Shown piece after piece: positions 16,680 through 25,987 of a DNA stretch of 64,000 bases. Below the pieces are notes generated by a model that ran no database searches, was not told the origin of the DNA, and worked only from the letters and a program-made list of their open reading frames with translations. The position numbers were made by a program, and so were the translations under genes. Source of the DNA: JAHRVQ01 sp029941905 (GTDB taxonomy: Bacteria > Pseudomonadota > Gammaproteobacteria > Pseudomonadales > Azotimanducaceae); the NCBI GenBank assembly GCA_029941905.1, contig JAPYTQ010000019.1, positions 29,000-92,999 on the forward strand, given 5' to 3'. Within the stretch, counting starts at the first letter, position 1; every line of letters starts with the position of its first letter.

Positions 16680-17803
16680 TTCATACCACCTGTGCGCCAG
16701 GCCAACAATTGCCAATTGTCCTGGGTCGCCGTGAAGCGGCGCCATTCTTCGAGATGAAAGTCCGTCACAGCTTCTTGAGCGGAGTTTTTCCAGTCTACCG
16801 GCAGCAGGTAACCATGGGTATCGTGCAAGTAATCAGCCAATTCAGCCAACGGTGGTTCCCAGGACTTTACCAGCACCAATTGGCTCCCCACAGCTTGTTG
16901 CGCCTGGGAGTGTTGAGCATCTTCGGCCGTTGGACCGGCATGAAGTTCACCGCTGATTTGCTGTGGATAGTGTTTTGCGAGTTGCTCAACGATCAGGTCC
17001 GGGATGCCGCCCCAGTTCACCAGCGTGCAGGTGTTCTCAATTCGGGTGACAACGGGTGCCAGAATTTCCTGACCCTCTCCCTGATAGTCCCGGGATTGCC
17101 GGCTCACTGGGTCCTGTCGTTCAGCCCGGGACATTTTTCTCAGAATCATGATACGCGCGGCAACAAGCAGTAAGCCTCTGGGAAGAAAACTGTAAAATAT
17201 CTGGATCGCCAGTACAAATTGCCACCACTGGGCATAGCTTGAAATAGAAGCATTTCCGGGCGCGATGCGGGAATCCTGGGTCTGCAACAACAATTCAACC
17301 CCAGGCTGCGCAGCCTCCCAGTACCGCCAGGGTGCGGACAGCCATTGCAACAATGGCAACAAGTCCTGCGCTGTCAGCAAGGTACTTCGCCAGACGAAGT
17401 TAATGTCAGTCGCCAATAGCAGTAAGAAAAATACCACCAGCCCCGCCAGACTAAAACAGATAGCCACCAATTGACTGGCCTGAAAAAACCATAACCGGTC
17501 GAACCCCTGTTGTCTCAGCTGTCGCCAGAACTGCTGTTGCTCCGGCGACCACAAAGGCAATCTTTTCAGTAATTGGGCAAAATTGAACCCGCTGCCAAAC
17601 AACAGTGAAATCGTGGAGATTACAACGCTGGCAATGGGTAGAAACAAGTAGACCAGCAACAGGTAAAGGATGTTAACCCGGCCCAACTCATCACCGACCA
17701 GTATGGCCCAACCGGTAAAACCGCCAAAGAAAAAGCCCGCAACCGAAAGCAGCAGGGTTACCCCGCCGTTCAGGTTTGTCCTTAAGTCGCTGGAATGCGG
17801 CAT
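16676..17803 (-). CDS. DUF2868 membrane protein, partner of the DUF3482 GTPase
   Basis: 375 residues with about four membrane segments: the GGVTLLLSVAGFFFGGFTGW region near residue 13, ILYLLLVYLFLPIASVVI, LVAICFSLAGLVVFFLLLL and FVLAIQIFYSFLPRGLLLVA. A soluble C-terminal half ends WRTGGMK. It overlaps the GTPase gene by four bases, as expected for an obligate pair. The start is weakly supported (no strong ribosome site), and related proteins can be longer at the N-terminus, so the true start may lie upstream. Confidence 0.82.
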   Translation of the reverse strand: MPHSSDLRTNLNGGVTLLLSVAGFFFGGFTGWAILVGDELGRVNILYLLLVYLFLPIASVVISTISLLFGSGFNFAQLLKRLPLWSPEQQQFWRQLRQQGFDRLWFFQASQLVAICFSLAGLVVFFLLLLATDINFVWRSTLLTAQDLLPLLQWLSAPWRYWEAAQPGVELLLQTQDSRIAPGNASISSYAQWWQFVLAIQIFYSFLPRGLLLVAARIMILRKMSRAERQDPVSRQSRDYQGEGQEILAPVVTRIENTCTLVNWGGIPDLIVEQLAKHYPQQISGELHAGPTAEDAQHSQAQQAVGSQLVLVKSWEPPLAELADYLHDTHGYLLPVDWKNSAQEAVTDFHLEEWRRFTATQDNWQLLAWRTGGMK

Positions 17804-17826
17804 TAACCGTATATCATTAAATCATG

Positions 17827-18933
17827 TCATTTGATAAGCGAAGCCAGGTCAATCTGGTACAGATCTGCGACATTCTGACTCAGTATCGCGCGCTTCATCT
17901 CTGGCGTCAGCACTTTGGTATGTTCTTCCAGCATGGCCTGTGACCAGGGCCAGGTGGAGTCAGAGTGTGGAAAGTCATTGGCCCACATCAATCGCTTCCA
18001 GTTCATCATTTCGGCACTCCTGAAAGCAACCCAATCGTCCTGGAATGTGGTATAGATATGCTCAGAAAAATACTCGCTGGGCAGCTTCGACAACGCTACA
18101 TTCGGGGCCAGCCAATTCCTGTGTCGCTTGTACGCATGGTCCATTCGATACAGATAATGTGGTACCCAGCCTGCGTCTGCTTCAACACAAACTACTTTCA
18201 ATTCGGGATATCGTTCAAAAACCCCGCCAAATATCAATGTCCCCATGATGTCCTGGTTGCCACGGATAATTGACAGGAAGCTGTTGATTCTGGGTCCCCG
18301 ATGCCCTCCGCCTTTGGTCGTCAGAATATGAAACGAAACCGGCAGTTCAAGCTCAATGGCTTTCTCCCAGACCGGATTATAAATTTCAGAATCGAAGTCT
18401 TCTTCCTTCGGGTTGCCTGACATCATCACACCACGCAGCCCGAGATCTTTAATGGATTGCAGGTCTCTGACAGTTTGATCCGGGCTGCTCACCGCTGTTT
18501 GCCCACAACCCAGCAATCGATCAGGGTTTTCACTGCAGTATTCACTGATCCACCGATTGTATGCGTCAAAGCAGGCTTGCTTGTAGTCAAAATCCTTGTG
18601 ATTACACAACATCATGCCAACAGTCGGGTAAATTATTTCTGCGGCAACACCATCTTTTTCCTGGTCAGCGACCCGCGCCGTTGGGTCCCAACCGCTACGG
18701 TGGAGCTCTTCAAATTTCACGCCACCGGTGGTGATTTCTTCCGGCTTTTTTCCAGCTGCGGCAACCAGTCCCAGTTGAATAGGTCGATCCATGCCATCAA
18801 TGATAAAAACATCGCCAGTGTCCAACGACTCAATGCGGGGCGCACGGTCTTTATAACTGGCATCAATGTAATCGACGTAAGTGCCAGGGGCTTCTGTAAT
18901 ATGAGAATCTGCTGAGATAACGGGGTAATCCAT
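17827..18933 (-). CDS. Amidohydrolase (ACMSD-like TIM barrel)
   Basis: 368 residues from ATG 18933, with GAGG six nt upstream. The amidohydrolase-2 fold is shown by SADSHITEAP at the N-terminus (the first metal motif, here DSH rather than DxHxH), the barrel segments VSFHILTTKGGGHRG and VCVEADAGWVPHYLYRMDHA, and WANDFPHSDSTWPWS with the late metal-ligand Asp. Relatives decarboxylate or hydrolyse ring-cleavage products and other small acids. The aromatic-catabolic setting (hmgA, CMD) agrees with this but does not fix the substrate. Confidence 0.9.
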   Translation of the reverse strand: MDYPVISADSHITEAPGTYVDYIDASYKDRAPRIESLDTGDVFIIDGMDRPIQLGLVAAAGKKPEEITTGGVKFEELHRSGWDPTARVADQEKDGVAAEIIYPTVGMMLCNHKDFDYKQACFDAYNRWISEYCSENPDRLLGCGQTAVSSPDQTVRDLQSIKDLGLRGVMMSGNPKEEDFDSEIYNPVWEKAIELELPVSFHILTTKGGGHRGPRINSFLSIIRGNQDIMGTLIFGGVFERYPELKVVCVEADAGWVPHYLYRMDHAYKRHRNWLAPNVALSKLPSEYFSEHIYTTFQDDWVAFRSAEMMNWKRLMWANDFPHSDSTWPWSQAMLEEHTKVLTPEMKRAILSQNVADLYQIDLASLIK

Positions 18934-19059
18934 CTGCACCTCGAAGAAAATTTGAATGCTACTTTATACGCCATTCGCCGCACCATTTATACTCCTTACA
19001 GCACTGGCATTGCCGCCAGTCTTGATGCAGACTCTTGGCTCGACCACATGGAAATTGTG

Positions 19060-19593
19060 ATGCCACACACCATAGAACCTGCGAACAGTGGCCGATCAAA
19101 ATGTCGCGGTTGCGGCCAGCCAATCAGCAAGGGCGAGTTACGTTTCGGCGAACGGTTGCCAAATCCCTTTAGCGACGATAGTGAGATGACCTTATGGTTC
19201 CATATCGATTGTGCTTCGCTGAAGAGACCGGAGTCCCTGGCGGAGGTCATCGATGCGGAGGCAAACGATCCTGTGAATCAGCTGGAGAATATCAAGACCC
19301 TGAGGACCACCGCTAAATTCGGTATTGAATACCATCGCACCCAGCGTATTGATGGCGTTGAACGTGCCCCCAGCGGCAGGGCCCATTGCCGATCCTGCCA
19401 GGAAATGATTGGTAAAGACGAGTGGCGAATTCGTCTGGTGTTTTTTGAAGATGGCATGTTCAACGCTGCAGGGAACATACATTTAGGCTGCTCAGAGGCA
19501 TATTTCGAGACAACCGATATTATGAACCGACTCCGGCATTTTGGGGGAGAACTGTCTGACGCAGATATCACTGAAATCAAGGAGCATCTTTAA
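19060..19593 (+). CDS. Tandem PARP-type zinc-finger protein
   Basis: 177 residues from ATG 19060, preceded by GGAAA; an upstream in-frame ATG at 18952 would add 36 unconserved residues. It holds two zf-PARP-like C2HC fingers. Finger 1 has SGRSKCRGCGQPI and WFHIDC (ligands C15, C18, H48, C51). Finger 2 has SGRAHCRSCQEMI and IHLGC (C110, C113, H141, C144). In eukaryotic PARP1 this finger recognises DNA breaks; no catalytic ADP-ribosyltransferase domain is attached here. It could bind nicked DNA or another nucleic acid end. The next gene on the same strand is in the ADP-ribosylglycohydrolase family, 64 bp on. Confidence 0.82.
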   Translation: MPHTIEPANSGRSKCRGCGQPISKGELRFGERLPNPFSDDSEMTLWFHIDCASLKRPESLAEVIDAEANDPVNQLENIKTLRTTAKFGIEYHRTQRIDGVERAPSGRAHCRSCQEMIGKDEWRIRLVFFEDGMFNAAGNIHLGCSEAYFETTDIMNRLRHFGGELSDADITEIKEHL

Positions 19594-19595
19594 CC

Positions 19596-19655
19596 TGTCA
19601 TCAAATAGCGTGTCACCAAAAAGCTTGTCATCAAAAGACGTGCGATCAAGAAAGG
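19596..19655. repeat. Four 15-bp tandem repeats between zf-PARP and ARH genes
   Basis: Four consecutive 15-bp units, first copy TGTCATCAAATAGCG, begin two bases after the zf-PARP stop codon. The unit length keeps the ARH reading frame open. GTG triplets at unit junctions (19610, 19640) are candidate starts. Confidence 0.88.
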
Positions 19656-19657
19656 TT

Positions 19658-21751
19658 GTGGCGCTCCCCACAGACTATTCAGATCGGGTCTATGCGGGGG
19701 TTTTAGGCAAGGTCATCGGCGTTTATCTCGGCCGACCTTTCGAAGGCTGGACTTACGAGATGATTCAGGAACGACTGGGTGATATCGAATATTACGTCCA
19801 CGACAAGCTGGATGTTCCTTTGTTGGTTACTGACGATGATATCTCCGGCACATTTACATTTTTGAGAGCCCTGGCTGACAATCATGCGAATCCGGAAATC
19901 AGTGCAAAAGATATCGGCAACAGCTGGCTTAATTACATCATTGAGAACAAATCGATACTGTGGTGGGGTGGGATGGGCAATTCCACTGAACATACGGCGT
20001 TTCTCCGGCTGAAAAGTGGTATAGAAGCACCTCGCAGCGGTTCTGAGTCCTTGAACGGCAAGGTGGTCGCGGAACAGATCGGGGCACAGATTTTTATCGA
20101 CGGCTGGGCTATGGTGGCGCCCGGTGATCCGGACCAGGCTGCAAAATTCGCGGAAGCTGCCGCACGTGTCAGCCACGATGGCGAGGCTGTTTATGGCGCG
20201 ATTGTCATGGCAGTCATGGAATCGATGGCTTTTATCGAAAGTAATATCCAAACCCTGATTGACAAGGCTTTGACTTATATCCCGGTTGATTCTGTGATCA
20301 GTCGACTGATTGAGGATGTTCGTGCCTGGCACGCCAGCGAAAGCGACTGGCGCGCCACGCGAGAGCTGTTGGCTGCTGACTACGGATATGACAAGTTTGG
20401 CGGCAACTGCCATATGGTGCCGAACCACGGTTTGATCATTCACTCACTGTTGCATGGTAACGACGACTTTTCCGAAACACTAAAAATCATCAACACCAGC
20501 GGCTGGGACACCGACTGCAATTCCGGCAATGTCGGCTGCCTGATGGGTATAAAGAATGGATTGACCGGTATCGACGTGGGTGTAAACAAGGGTCTGGACT
20601 GGCGATCCCCGGTAGCGGACCGAATCTATATCCCTACCGCTGAAGGCGGCAGGGGCATCAGCGACTGTGCACATGAAGCCGTCGAGATTATTAACCTGGG
20701 CCGCGCTTTATCCGGTGAAAAAAGCTGGTATCCGAAACAAGGGGCACAATTTCATTTCGAGTTTCCCGGTGCTGTGCAGGGATTCACGATCACCGAGGGA
20801 GACGCAGAAATCAGCAATGTCCCGGGGCACAGCAAGAGCGGCCAGAGAAGCCTGAAGCTGATACTGAATACCCAGGTCTATTGCGGCACCCCTGTTTTTG
20901 TACCGAGCAAAGATGCGGCGAAATACTTTGAAAAAAGAGGTTATGCACTGATGGCGTCGCCCAGGGTTTATGCCGGGCAGATCATTGAAGCAAGTCTTAA
21001 AGCAGATGAGAATAGCCCCGATTGCATCCAGGCTTGCGTATACATCCGTTACTACGGAGAGAACGATCAGGTGATTACTCTTCAGGGGGACTCAGCTTCG
21101 ATCGAGCCGGGGATTGATGCGACGCTCAGGTATGAGATTCCAGCGGCTGCTAACCCGGTTTTCGAGATCGGAGTTTTCGTTTCATCGAGCGGCCAATGCA
21201 TAGCCTATCTCGACTATGTGAACTGGTCCGGTGAACCTCGAATCCAACTGACCAAACCGGATCACAAGGGAACCATGTGGCGACGGGCCTGGGTTACTGC
21301 AACCGATAACTTTGACAGTTGGCGAGAGCCGTATCGACTGGTGCAGAATACCGGCACCGGGCTATTGATACAGGGCAGCAGGCAATGGCGAAACTACAAT
21401 ATTCAAAGCGATATCACACCACATCTGGCAGCCCGTGCAGGTATTGCCGCCAGGGTGCAGGGTTTGAAACGCTACTATGCTTTCCTGCTCGTAGCTGGTA
21501 ACAAACTACAACTGGTGCGCATGTTGAATTCCGAAACGTTGTTGGCGGAATGCGATTACAACTGGCGGTTCGGTGAAACCTACCAGATGTCGATGTCTGT
21601 GCAGGATGACCTGATCACTGCCCAGGTCAACGGGACGCAAATTTTCTCCTACCGTGATGAGAATCATGATCTGTCTGACGGGAGCATCGCGCTTGTGATT
21701 GAAGAGGGAAGAACCGCAACCCAGGTGGTTGAAATTCAGCCACTGATTTAA
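19658..21751 (+). CDS. ADP-ribosylglycohydrolase-family protein with C-terminal beta-sandwich domains
   Basis: About 697 residues from GTG 19658, the start best placed by homology (RVYAGVLGKVIGVYLGRPFE near the N-terminus). GTG 19640 or 19610 are alternatives. The ARH domain covers roughly residues 1-340: VTDDDISGTFTFLRAL is the first metal-binding region and TSGWDTDCNSGNVGCLMG the last. Family members remove ADP-ribose from proteins or act on other N- or O-glycosides. The C-terminal half looks like two jelly-roll modules, the last resembling a LamG/DUF1080-type sandwich, which is more typical of carbohydrate-related ARH relatives. No signal peptide is seen. Pairing with a zf-PARP gene keeps an ADP-ribose role open. 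Confidence 0.82.
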   Translation: MALPTDYSDRVYAGVLGKVIGVYLGRPFEGWTYEMIQERLGDIEYYVHDKLDVPLLVTDDDISGTFTFLRALADNHANPEISAKDIGNSWLNYIIENKSILWWGGMGNSTEHTAFLRLKSGIEAPRSGSESLNGKVVAEQIGAQIFIDGWAMVAPGDPDQAAKFAEAAARVSHDGEAVYGAIVMAVMESMAFIESNIQTLIDKALTYIPVDSVISRLIEDVRAWHASESDWRATRELLAADYGYDKFGGNCHMVPNHGLIIHSLLHGNDDFSETLKIINTSGWDTDCNSGNVGCLMGIKNGLTGIDVGVNKGLDWRSPVADRIYIPTAEGGRGISDCAHEAVEIINLGRALSGEKSWYPKQGAQFHFEFPGAVQGFTITEGDAEISNVPGHSKSGQRSLKLILNTQVYCGTPVFVPSKDAAKYFEKRGYALMASPRVYAGQIIEASLKADENSPDCIQACVYIRYYGENDQVITLQGDSASIEPGIDATLRYEIPAAANPVFEIGVFVSSSGQCIAYLDYVNWSGEPRIQLTKPDHKGTMWRRAWVTATDNFDSWREPYRLVQNTGTGLLIQGSRQWRNYNIQSDITPHLAARAGIAARVQGLKRYYAFLLVAGNKLQLVRMLNSETLLAECDYNWRFGETYQMSMSVQDDLITAQVNGTQIFSYRDENHDLSDGSIALVIEEGRTATQVVEIQPLI

Positions 21752-21771
21752 GAACCGACATAATCACCCTG

Positions 21772-22563
21772 CTAGGCTAATACCGTAAAACCGCTGGGAA
21801 CCACGTCAAGCAGACGCTGCGCTTCCGCTGACAATGCCAATATGTCCTCTGGCGTATTGGTTGCCAATTGGTTCTCGATGGGCCTGAGCCAGCTTACCAG
21901 GTAACCCAGATACAAACCCATTCGCATGTCCGGGGTGGCATTGGCGCCTCCAGAATGAATGACATTGCCGGAATAAAGCAATGTGGCACCTTGGGGCATC
22001 ACGGCGAGGCAGACTTCAGAATCCTTCGGCTTGCGATCCACCGCCCATTGATGACTTCCAGGCACCACCCGGGTCGCGCCATTGTTTTCCGTGAAATCGG
22101 TCAGGGCAATATTGGCGCTAATAAGGATTTCTTTGCCTGCTTCATGCTGTTGGGCCCGATACCAGGAACCACCGTCGGTATGAAATTCCTGGACCTCCTG
22201 GTCCTGGTTCAAAACCATAAGTTCCGCATTGCTCAAACGGAAATCTCTTGCCCGCCTGTCAGATTTAAGAAAATGTTCGGCCATGGACAGTAAAAAGGGG
22301 TTCATCAGCACCTCTGACATTAACGGAGATTTGCTGAACAACCCATGGAGCCTCTTCGTCTGGTTGCCATAAAACTCATCCCTGAGCCCCAGCTCATTTT
22401 CACCCCATTGCATGGCTTTGATATAGCCTAAAAAGTCGTCTTTGATTTGATCGCAAAATTCCGGCGCAAACAGACCATGAAGAATACATCCTCCATCGTG
22501 CTCGATGGCGGAGAAAATACTGTCAGGACTATCATCACTCTGAAAATGCTGTAGTTTAGGCAT
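21772..22563 (-). CDS. Phytanoyl-CoA dioxygenase (PhyH) family protein
   Basis: 263 residues from ATG 22563, preceded by GGGGGCAGAAG. It is a 2-oxoglutarate/Fe(II) oxygenase: VQEFHTDGGSW gives the His and Asp ligands, LYSGNVIHSGGANAT the distal His, and MRMGLYLGY the 2-oxoglutarate Arg. NNGATRVVPGSHQWA is the standard PhyH block. Substrates of bacterial members are diverse and cannot be inferred here. A short ORF (22706-22581) ends 17 nt before its start and may be co-transcribed. Confidence 0.9.
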   Translation of the reverse strand: MPKLQHFQSDDSPDSIFSAIEHDGGCILHGLFAPEFCDQIKDDFLGYIKAMQWGENELGLRDEFYGNQTKRLHGLFSKSPLMSEVLMNPFLLSMAEHFLKSDRRARDFRLSNAELMVLNQDQEVQEFHTDGGSWYRAQQHEAGKEILISANIALTDFTENNGATRVVPGSHQWAVDRKPKDSEVCLAVMPQGATLLYSGNVIHSGGANATPDMRMGLYLGYLVSWLRPIENQLATNTPEDILALSAEAQRLLDVVPSGFTVLA

Positions 22564-22580
22564 CTTCTGCCCCCGCACGA

Positions 22581-22706
22581 TCAGCCTTCGCCCAGGACTT
22601 TTTGTAGATTCTCTCGCATAACCGCCAATCCACCTCGCAACTTTTCGACGGTTTCCAAATCCAGGTTCTGTTCTGCGACGCCGTTCATCTCACTCACCAC
22701 CTTCAT
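22581..22706 (-). CDS. Possible 41-residue leader protein upstream of phyH
   Basis: ATG 22706 to TGA 22583-22581 encodes MKVVSEMNGVAEQNLDLETV and a further 21 residues ending VLGEG. It is hydrophilic and probably alpha-helical. AGG lies six nt before the ATG, and the gap to the PhyH start is 17 nt. No relative is known to me. It may be a real small gene or chance; spacing and codon-like texture are the only support. Confidence 0.4.
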   Translation of the reverse strand: MKVVSEMNGVAEQNLDLETVEKLRGGLAVMRENLQKVLGEG

Positions 22707-22977
22707 CAATTGCCTGTCAATGGTAGCAGTTTTCCGGTGAGATTGACGTTCTTAACCCTTCGATCATTGGTGCTGGGTTTACGAGCCACCCATTTCACAG
22801 GCTTCCAGCGCATCCAGGGTTTTACCGCCGGTAATTTACCCTTGTTCAATCGATCTGCCACGTCCGTTTGGGCCGGATACTATTTTGTTGAGCCTGGGGC
22901 TTATACTGCACATGGGCGCTTTGAATTCACCACCCGGAACGGGGTAGACTTCACCGGAATTCCACCTGGATTATTTC

Positions 22978-24696
22978 GTGAACAAACGCAGTAAACTTTC
23001 ACAGGGCTTATTAGAGCTCAAAGCAGACTACCGTGACGAGCTGCCAGACAAGCTTGCTGATATCGCTGAAAAATGGTCACAGATCAGTACTGACGGTTGG
23101 CAGGAAGAACTGGCACGTCCTTTATACAATGCATGCCATCATCTAGCCGGTACCGGGGAAACTTTTGGATATTCAAATATCACGCGGTACGCCCGAATTC
23201 TGGGGACCGAACTCACTCGTGTCTTTGATGACGAGGGTGTACCTACCCAGGACCGCATCGACGAAATAAGTGAGGCCATTCGCCATCTTATGGTCAATGG
23301 CCCTGTCGAGGATGAAGCACACCCAGGCGACGACCTGCAATCGACTGAGACCGGAGATGGCGAAAAGACCACTGACGATCACCAGACTACCGGCTCAGAA
23401 CACGAACAGAATGCGCGCAGAGTCCAACCGTTATCTACATTGCCCATCTATATCGTTGAGGACGACGTGGCGCTGGCGGATCATATAGTCATGGAGCTGG
23501 CGCTGCAGGGGTATGATGGCCGTGCAGTATACAACCTGGCTGACCTTGAACAGAAAATTCGTCAGTCCGGTGTGACCCCTGGAGCGATCGTCATGGATGT
23601 GGCTTTCCCAGAAGCGACTACCGGCGGAATCGATATCATCAATAAATTCCACGAGGACCAGATACTAAAAGCGCCGGTGATCTTTATTTCAGCAGACGAT
23701 TCTTTTGCTAACCGACTGGAAATAATTCGCGCCGGTAGCGATGCCTTTTTTGTAAAACCATTCGAAACAACGGTGCTGATCGAAAAACTGGAGTCTCTTG
23801 TTGGAGAGACAAATCCTGACCCTCTGCGGATTCTGGTGGTTGATGACGACCAGCCGTTTACGAAGCAGATATGCCTGACCCTGGAAGATGCCGGACTGCA
23901 CACAAGGGCGATCAACAACCCTACTCGCGTTATCGGCGAGGTACTCGAATTTAATCCCGACCTTGTTATTCTCGATATGTACATGCCTGAGGCTAACGGC
24001 ATGGAAGTAGCTCAAATTCTGCGCCAGCATGAATCCTGTGGCGACATTCCATTGCTGTTTCTCTCCGCTGAAACGGATCCGGCAATACGAGCTGCCGCAC
24101 TCAACGTTGGCGTTGACGATTTCCTGATGAAACCCGTTGACCAAAAGTACCTGGTTTCATCAGTTGCCAATCGTGCCCAGCGAGCTCGCGCCCTGGCAGC
24201 AAAAATTTATCGTGACAGCCTGACACAGCTGCTGGTGCATGATGAGATCAAAAGACAATTGGCCGTTCAAGTCTCTGCTGCCCGACGCCGAAAATCAGAG
24301 CTGAGCTACGTGATTCTTGATCTGGATAACTTCAAGCAGGTCAATGACAAACATGGCCACCTGACCGGTGACCAGGTCATCAAGAGCCTTGTGAACCTGT
24401 TACGTCGAAGTTTCAGGCGCAACGATATTCTCGGTCGTTACGGTGGTGAGGAGTTTGTCGCCATCATGCAGGATACCAATATCGCTGACGCGGCGATCGT
24501 TCTGGAAAGGGTTCGATATGAATTTTCGCAGACCAGCCACAAGTCCGAGACAACCGGCGAGCAGTTCTTTGTAACATTCAGCGCCGGAATCAGCAGCTTC
24601 CCGGTTCACCAGCAGCCTGAAGAGTTGCAGTCCAGTGCTGACAAGGCGATGTATGCTGCCAAGGAGGCTGGCCGCAATAAAGTCAACCTGGCCTGA
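22978..24696 (+). CDS. Hpt-REC-REC-GGDEF response regulator, probable diguanylate cyclase
   Basis: 572 residues from a GTG start. Domains in order: an Hpt-like helical domain (residues 1-110) with His54 in ACHHLAGTGETFG; a poorly conserved charged linker; a first receiver (about 152-275) with IVEDDVALAD and the phospho-acceptor Asp in AIVMDVAFPE; a second receiver (about 283-400) with LVVDDDQPF and VILDMYMPEA; and a GGDEF domain (about 410-570) with active-site RYGGEEFVAI. GGEEF is catalytically competent, so it should make cyclic di-GMP in response to phosphorelay input. No partner kinase is nearby. Alone on its strand between minus-strand genes. Confidence 0.93.
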   Translation: MNKRSKLSQGLLELKADYRDELPDKLADIAEKWSQISTDGWQEELARPLYNACHHLAGTGETFGYSNITRYARILGTELTRVFDDEGVPTQDRIDEISEAIRHLMVNGPVEDEAHPGDDLQSTETGDGEKTTDDHQTTGSEHEQNARRVQPLSTLPIYIVEDDVALADHIVMELALQGYDGRAVYNLADLEQKIRQSGVTPGAIVMDVAFPEATTGGIDIINKFHEDQILKAPVIFISADDSFANRLEIIRAGSDAFFVKPFETTVLIEKLESLVGETNPDPLRILVVDDDQPFTKQICLTLEDAGLHTRAINNPTRVIGEVLEFNPDLVILDMYMPEANGMEVAQILRQHESCGDIPLLFLSAETDPAIRAAALNVGVDDFLMKPVDQKYLVSSVANRAQRARALAAKIYRDSLTQLLVHDEIKRQLAVQVSAARRRKSELSYVILDLDNFKQVNDKHGHLTGDQVIKSLVNLLRRSFRRNDILGRYGGEEFVAIMQDTNIADAAIVLERVRYEFSQTSHKSETTGEQFFVTFSAGISSFPVHQQPEELQSSADKAMYAAKEAGRNKVNLA

Positions 24697-24732
24697 ACGG
24701 TACCCCCGGCGAAGCCATCAGCTCCAAAGGTT

Positions 24733-25434
24733 TCACACGTATTGGTCATGTAATCGAACCCATTCCATTCCATAATTAAGTCCAGCTTCATCTCTTCCCC
24801 GGGGTACCAGATCCAGCATCTGGTCGGTGGCATTGAGGGGGTCGAGGCCGCGGGCATAGGTCGAGTAGGTGTGAAAAATGTCGCCGTTTTCAGCTTTAAG
24901 AAAAACACTCAAACCGGGCTGTTCTTCCATCACACTGGTTTCGCGGTAATTGTAAATACCGGTTTTCTGATCCGGGAAAGAGACCTGATAGTCGCTGTTA
25001 AACGAGTTGCCAGCCGAGGAGAGCCAGTTAAAGCGCCAGCCCATTCGTTCTTTAAAACCCTGGAAGACTTGCCACGGCGCCTGGGAGATGACTGCCAGGG
25101 ATACATCCCGTGCACCAATATGCAGGTTGATGGCATCGTATTGGTCCGCCCAGAATGAGCAGCTTTTACAACCTTCTTCCCAATCAGGGCCGTACATAAA
25201 GTGGTAGGTAATCAATTGGCTTTTCACCGCGAATAACTCACTGAGTCGTTTATCGCCGTCCGAGCCGGAGAACAGATAGTCCTCTTTTACCGCACGCCAG
25301 GGCAAATCCCGGCGTGCCTGGGCAATATCATCACGCAAGCGCGCAAGTTCTTTCTCACGCACCAAAAGTGTTTGCCGGGCAGTCAGCCAGTCTTCTTCTG
25401 ATACTTTTTCGGCCTGTATCTTTGTTGATGTCAT
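24733..25434 (-). CDS. DUF899 thioredoxin-like protein
   Basis: 233 residues from ATG 25434, preceded by a strong GGGAGGAACAG; the open frame upstream to 25488 lacks one. DUF899 family blocks are present: LARLRDDIAQARRDLPW, the Cys-containing MYGPDWEEGCKSCSFWAD, and FNSDYQVSF. The family has a thioredoxin-like fold and the two Cys in GCKSCSFW may be redox-active, but no function is established. It is 63 bp downstream of a VOC gene on the same strand and may be co-transcribed. Confidence 0.88.
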   Translation of the reverse strand: MTSTKIQAEKVSEEDWLTARQTLLVREKELARLRDDIAQARRDLPWRAVKEDYLFSGSDGDKRLSELFAVKSQLITYHFMYGPDWEEGCKSCSFWADQYDAINLHIGARDVSLAVISQAPWQVFQGFKERMGWRFNWLSSAGNSFNSDYQVSFPDQKTGIYNYRETSVMEEQPGLSVFLKAENGDIFHTYSTYARGLDPLNATDQMLDLVPRGRDEAGLNYGMEWVRLHDQYV

Positions 25435-25497
25435 TCTGTTCCTCCCTGTTGAGATGCGATCTTCCTGCGATGCCTTTGGTACAGGCAAGACCCCACT

Positions 25498-25944
25498 TCA
25501 CACTAACGTAATCTGGGATCTCAACTCTACGGTATTTCCTTCGGGGTCCTGAATATATACAGACTGCCCCAACCCCTGTGCACCATTGCGTTCACCAAAC
25601 TCGCCAACTTCAATACCATGAGATTGCAGGTGACTACGGATTTGTTCTTCAGAAATTGATTTGAGCCGGAGGCAATAATGATCGACATTGTTTTCGGTTT
25701 TTGTGGGAGACCCTCCACCCATACGACCCAAACGGCTGTCGACATTCACCAGGTCTATCAAGGCGTCGCCTGCTCGCAACTGTGTCAGACCGATCTCAGG
25801 CAGCGTTTCCCGCTCTATTTCACAACCTAAAACACCACAGTAAAAATCCAGCATCTGCGTCAGCTTGTCGGTTCTCAGGACGATATGATCAATCGCTGCA
25901 ATTTCGAACACTTGATTCGTCTTGCCCTTGATGTTCCATGGCAC
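25498..25944 (-). CDS. VOC (glyoxalase/bleomycin resistance) family protein
   Basis: 148 residues. Two beta-alpha-beta-beta-beta repeats of the vicinal oxygen chelate fold are visible: IDHIVLRTDKLTQMLDFYCG at the start and VDHYCLRLKSISEEQIRSHL in the middle, ending YIQDPEGNTVELRS. Metal ligands would be the His of IDHIVL, the His of VDHYCL and the Glu of TVELRS. Possible activities range from isomerase to dioxygenase. It precedes the DUF899 gene in the same direction. Confidence 0.88.
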   Translation of the reverse strand: MPWNIKGKTNQVFEIAAIDHIVLRTDKLTQMLDFYCGVLGCEIERETLPEIGLTQLRAGDALIDLVNVDSRLGRMGGGSPTKTENNVDHYCLRLKSISEEQIRSHLQSHGIEVGEFGERNGAQGLGQSVYIQDPEGNTVELRSQITLV

Positions 25945-25987
25945 TATATACCTGCCAATACGTTCCTACCACTTGCTAACAACAATC

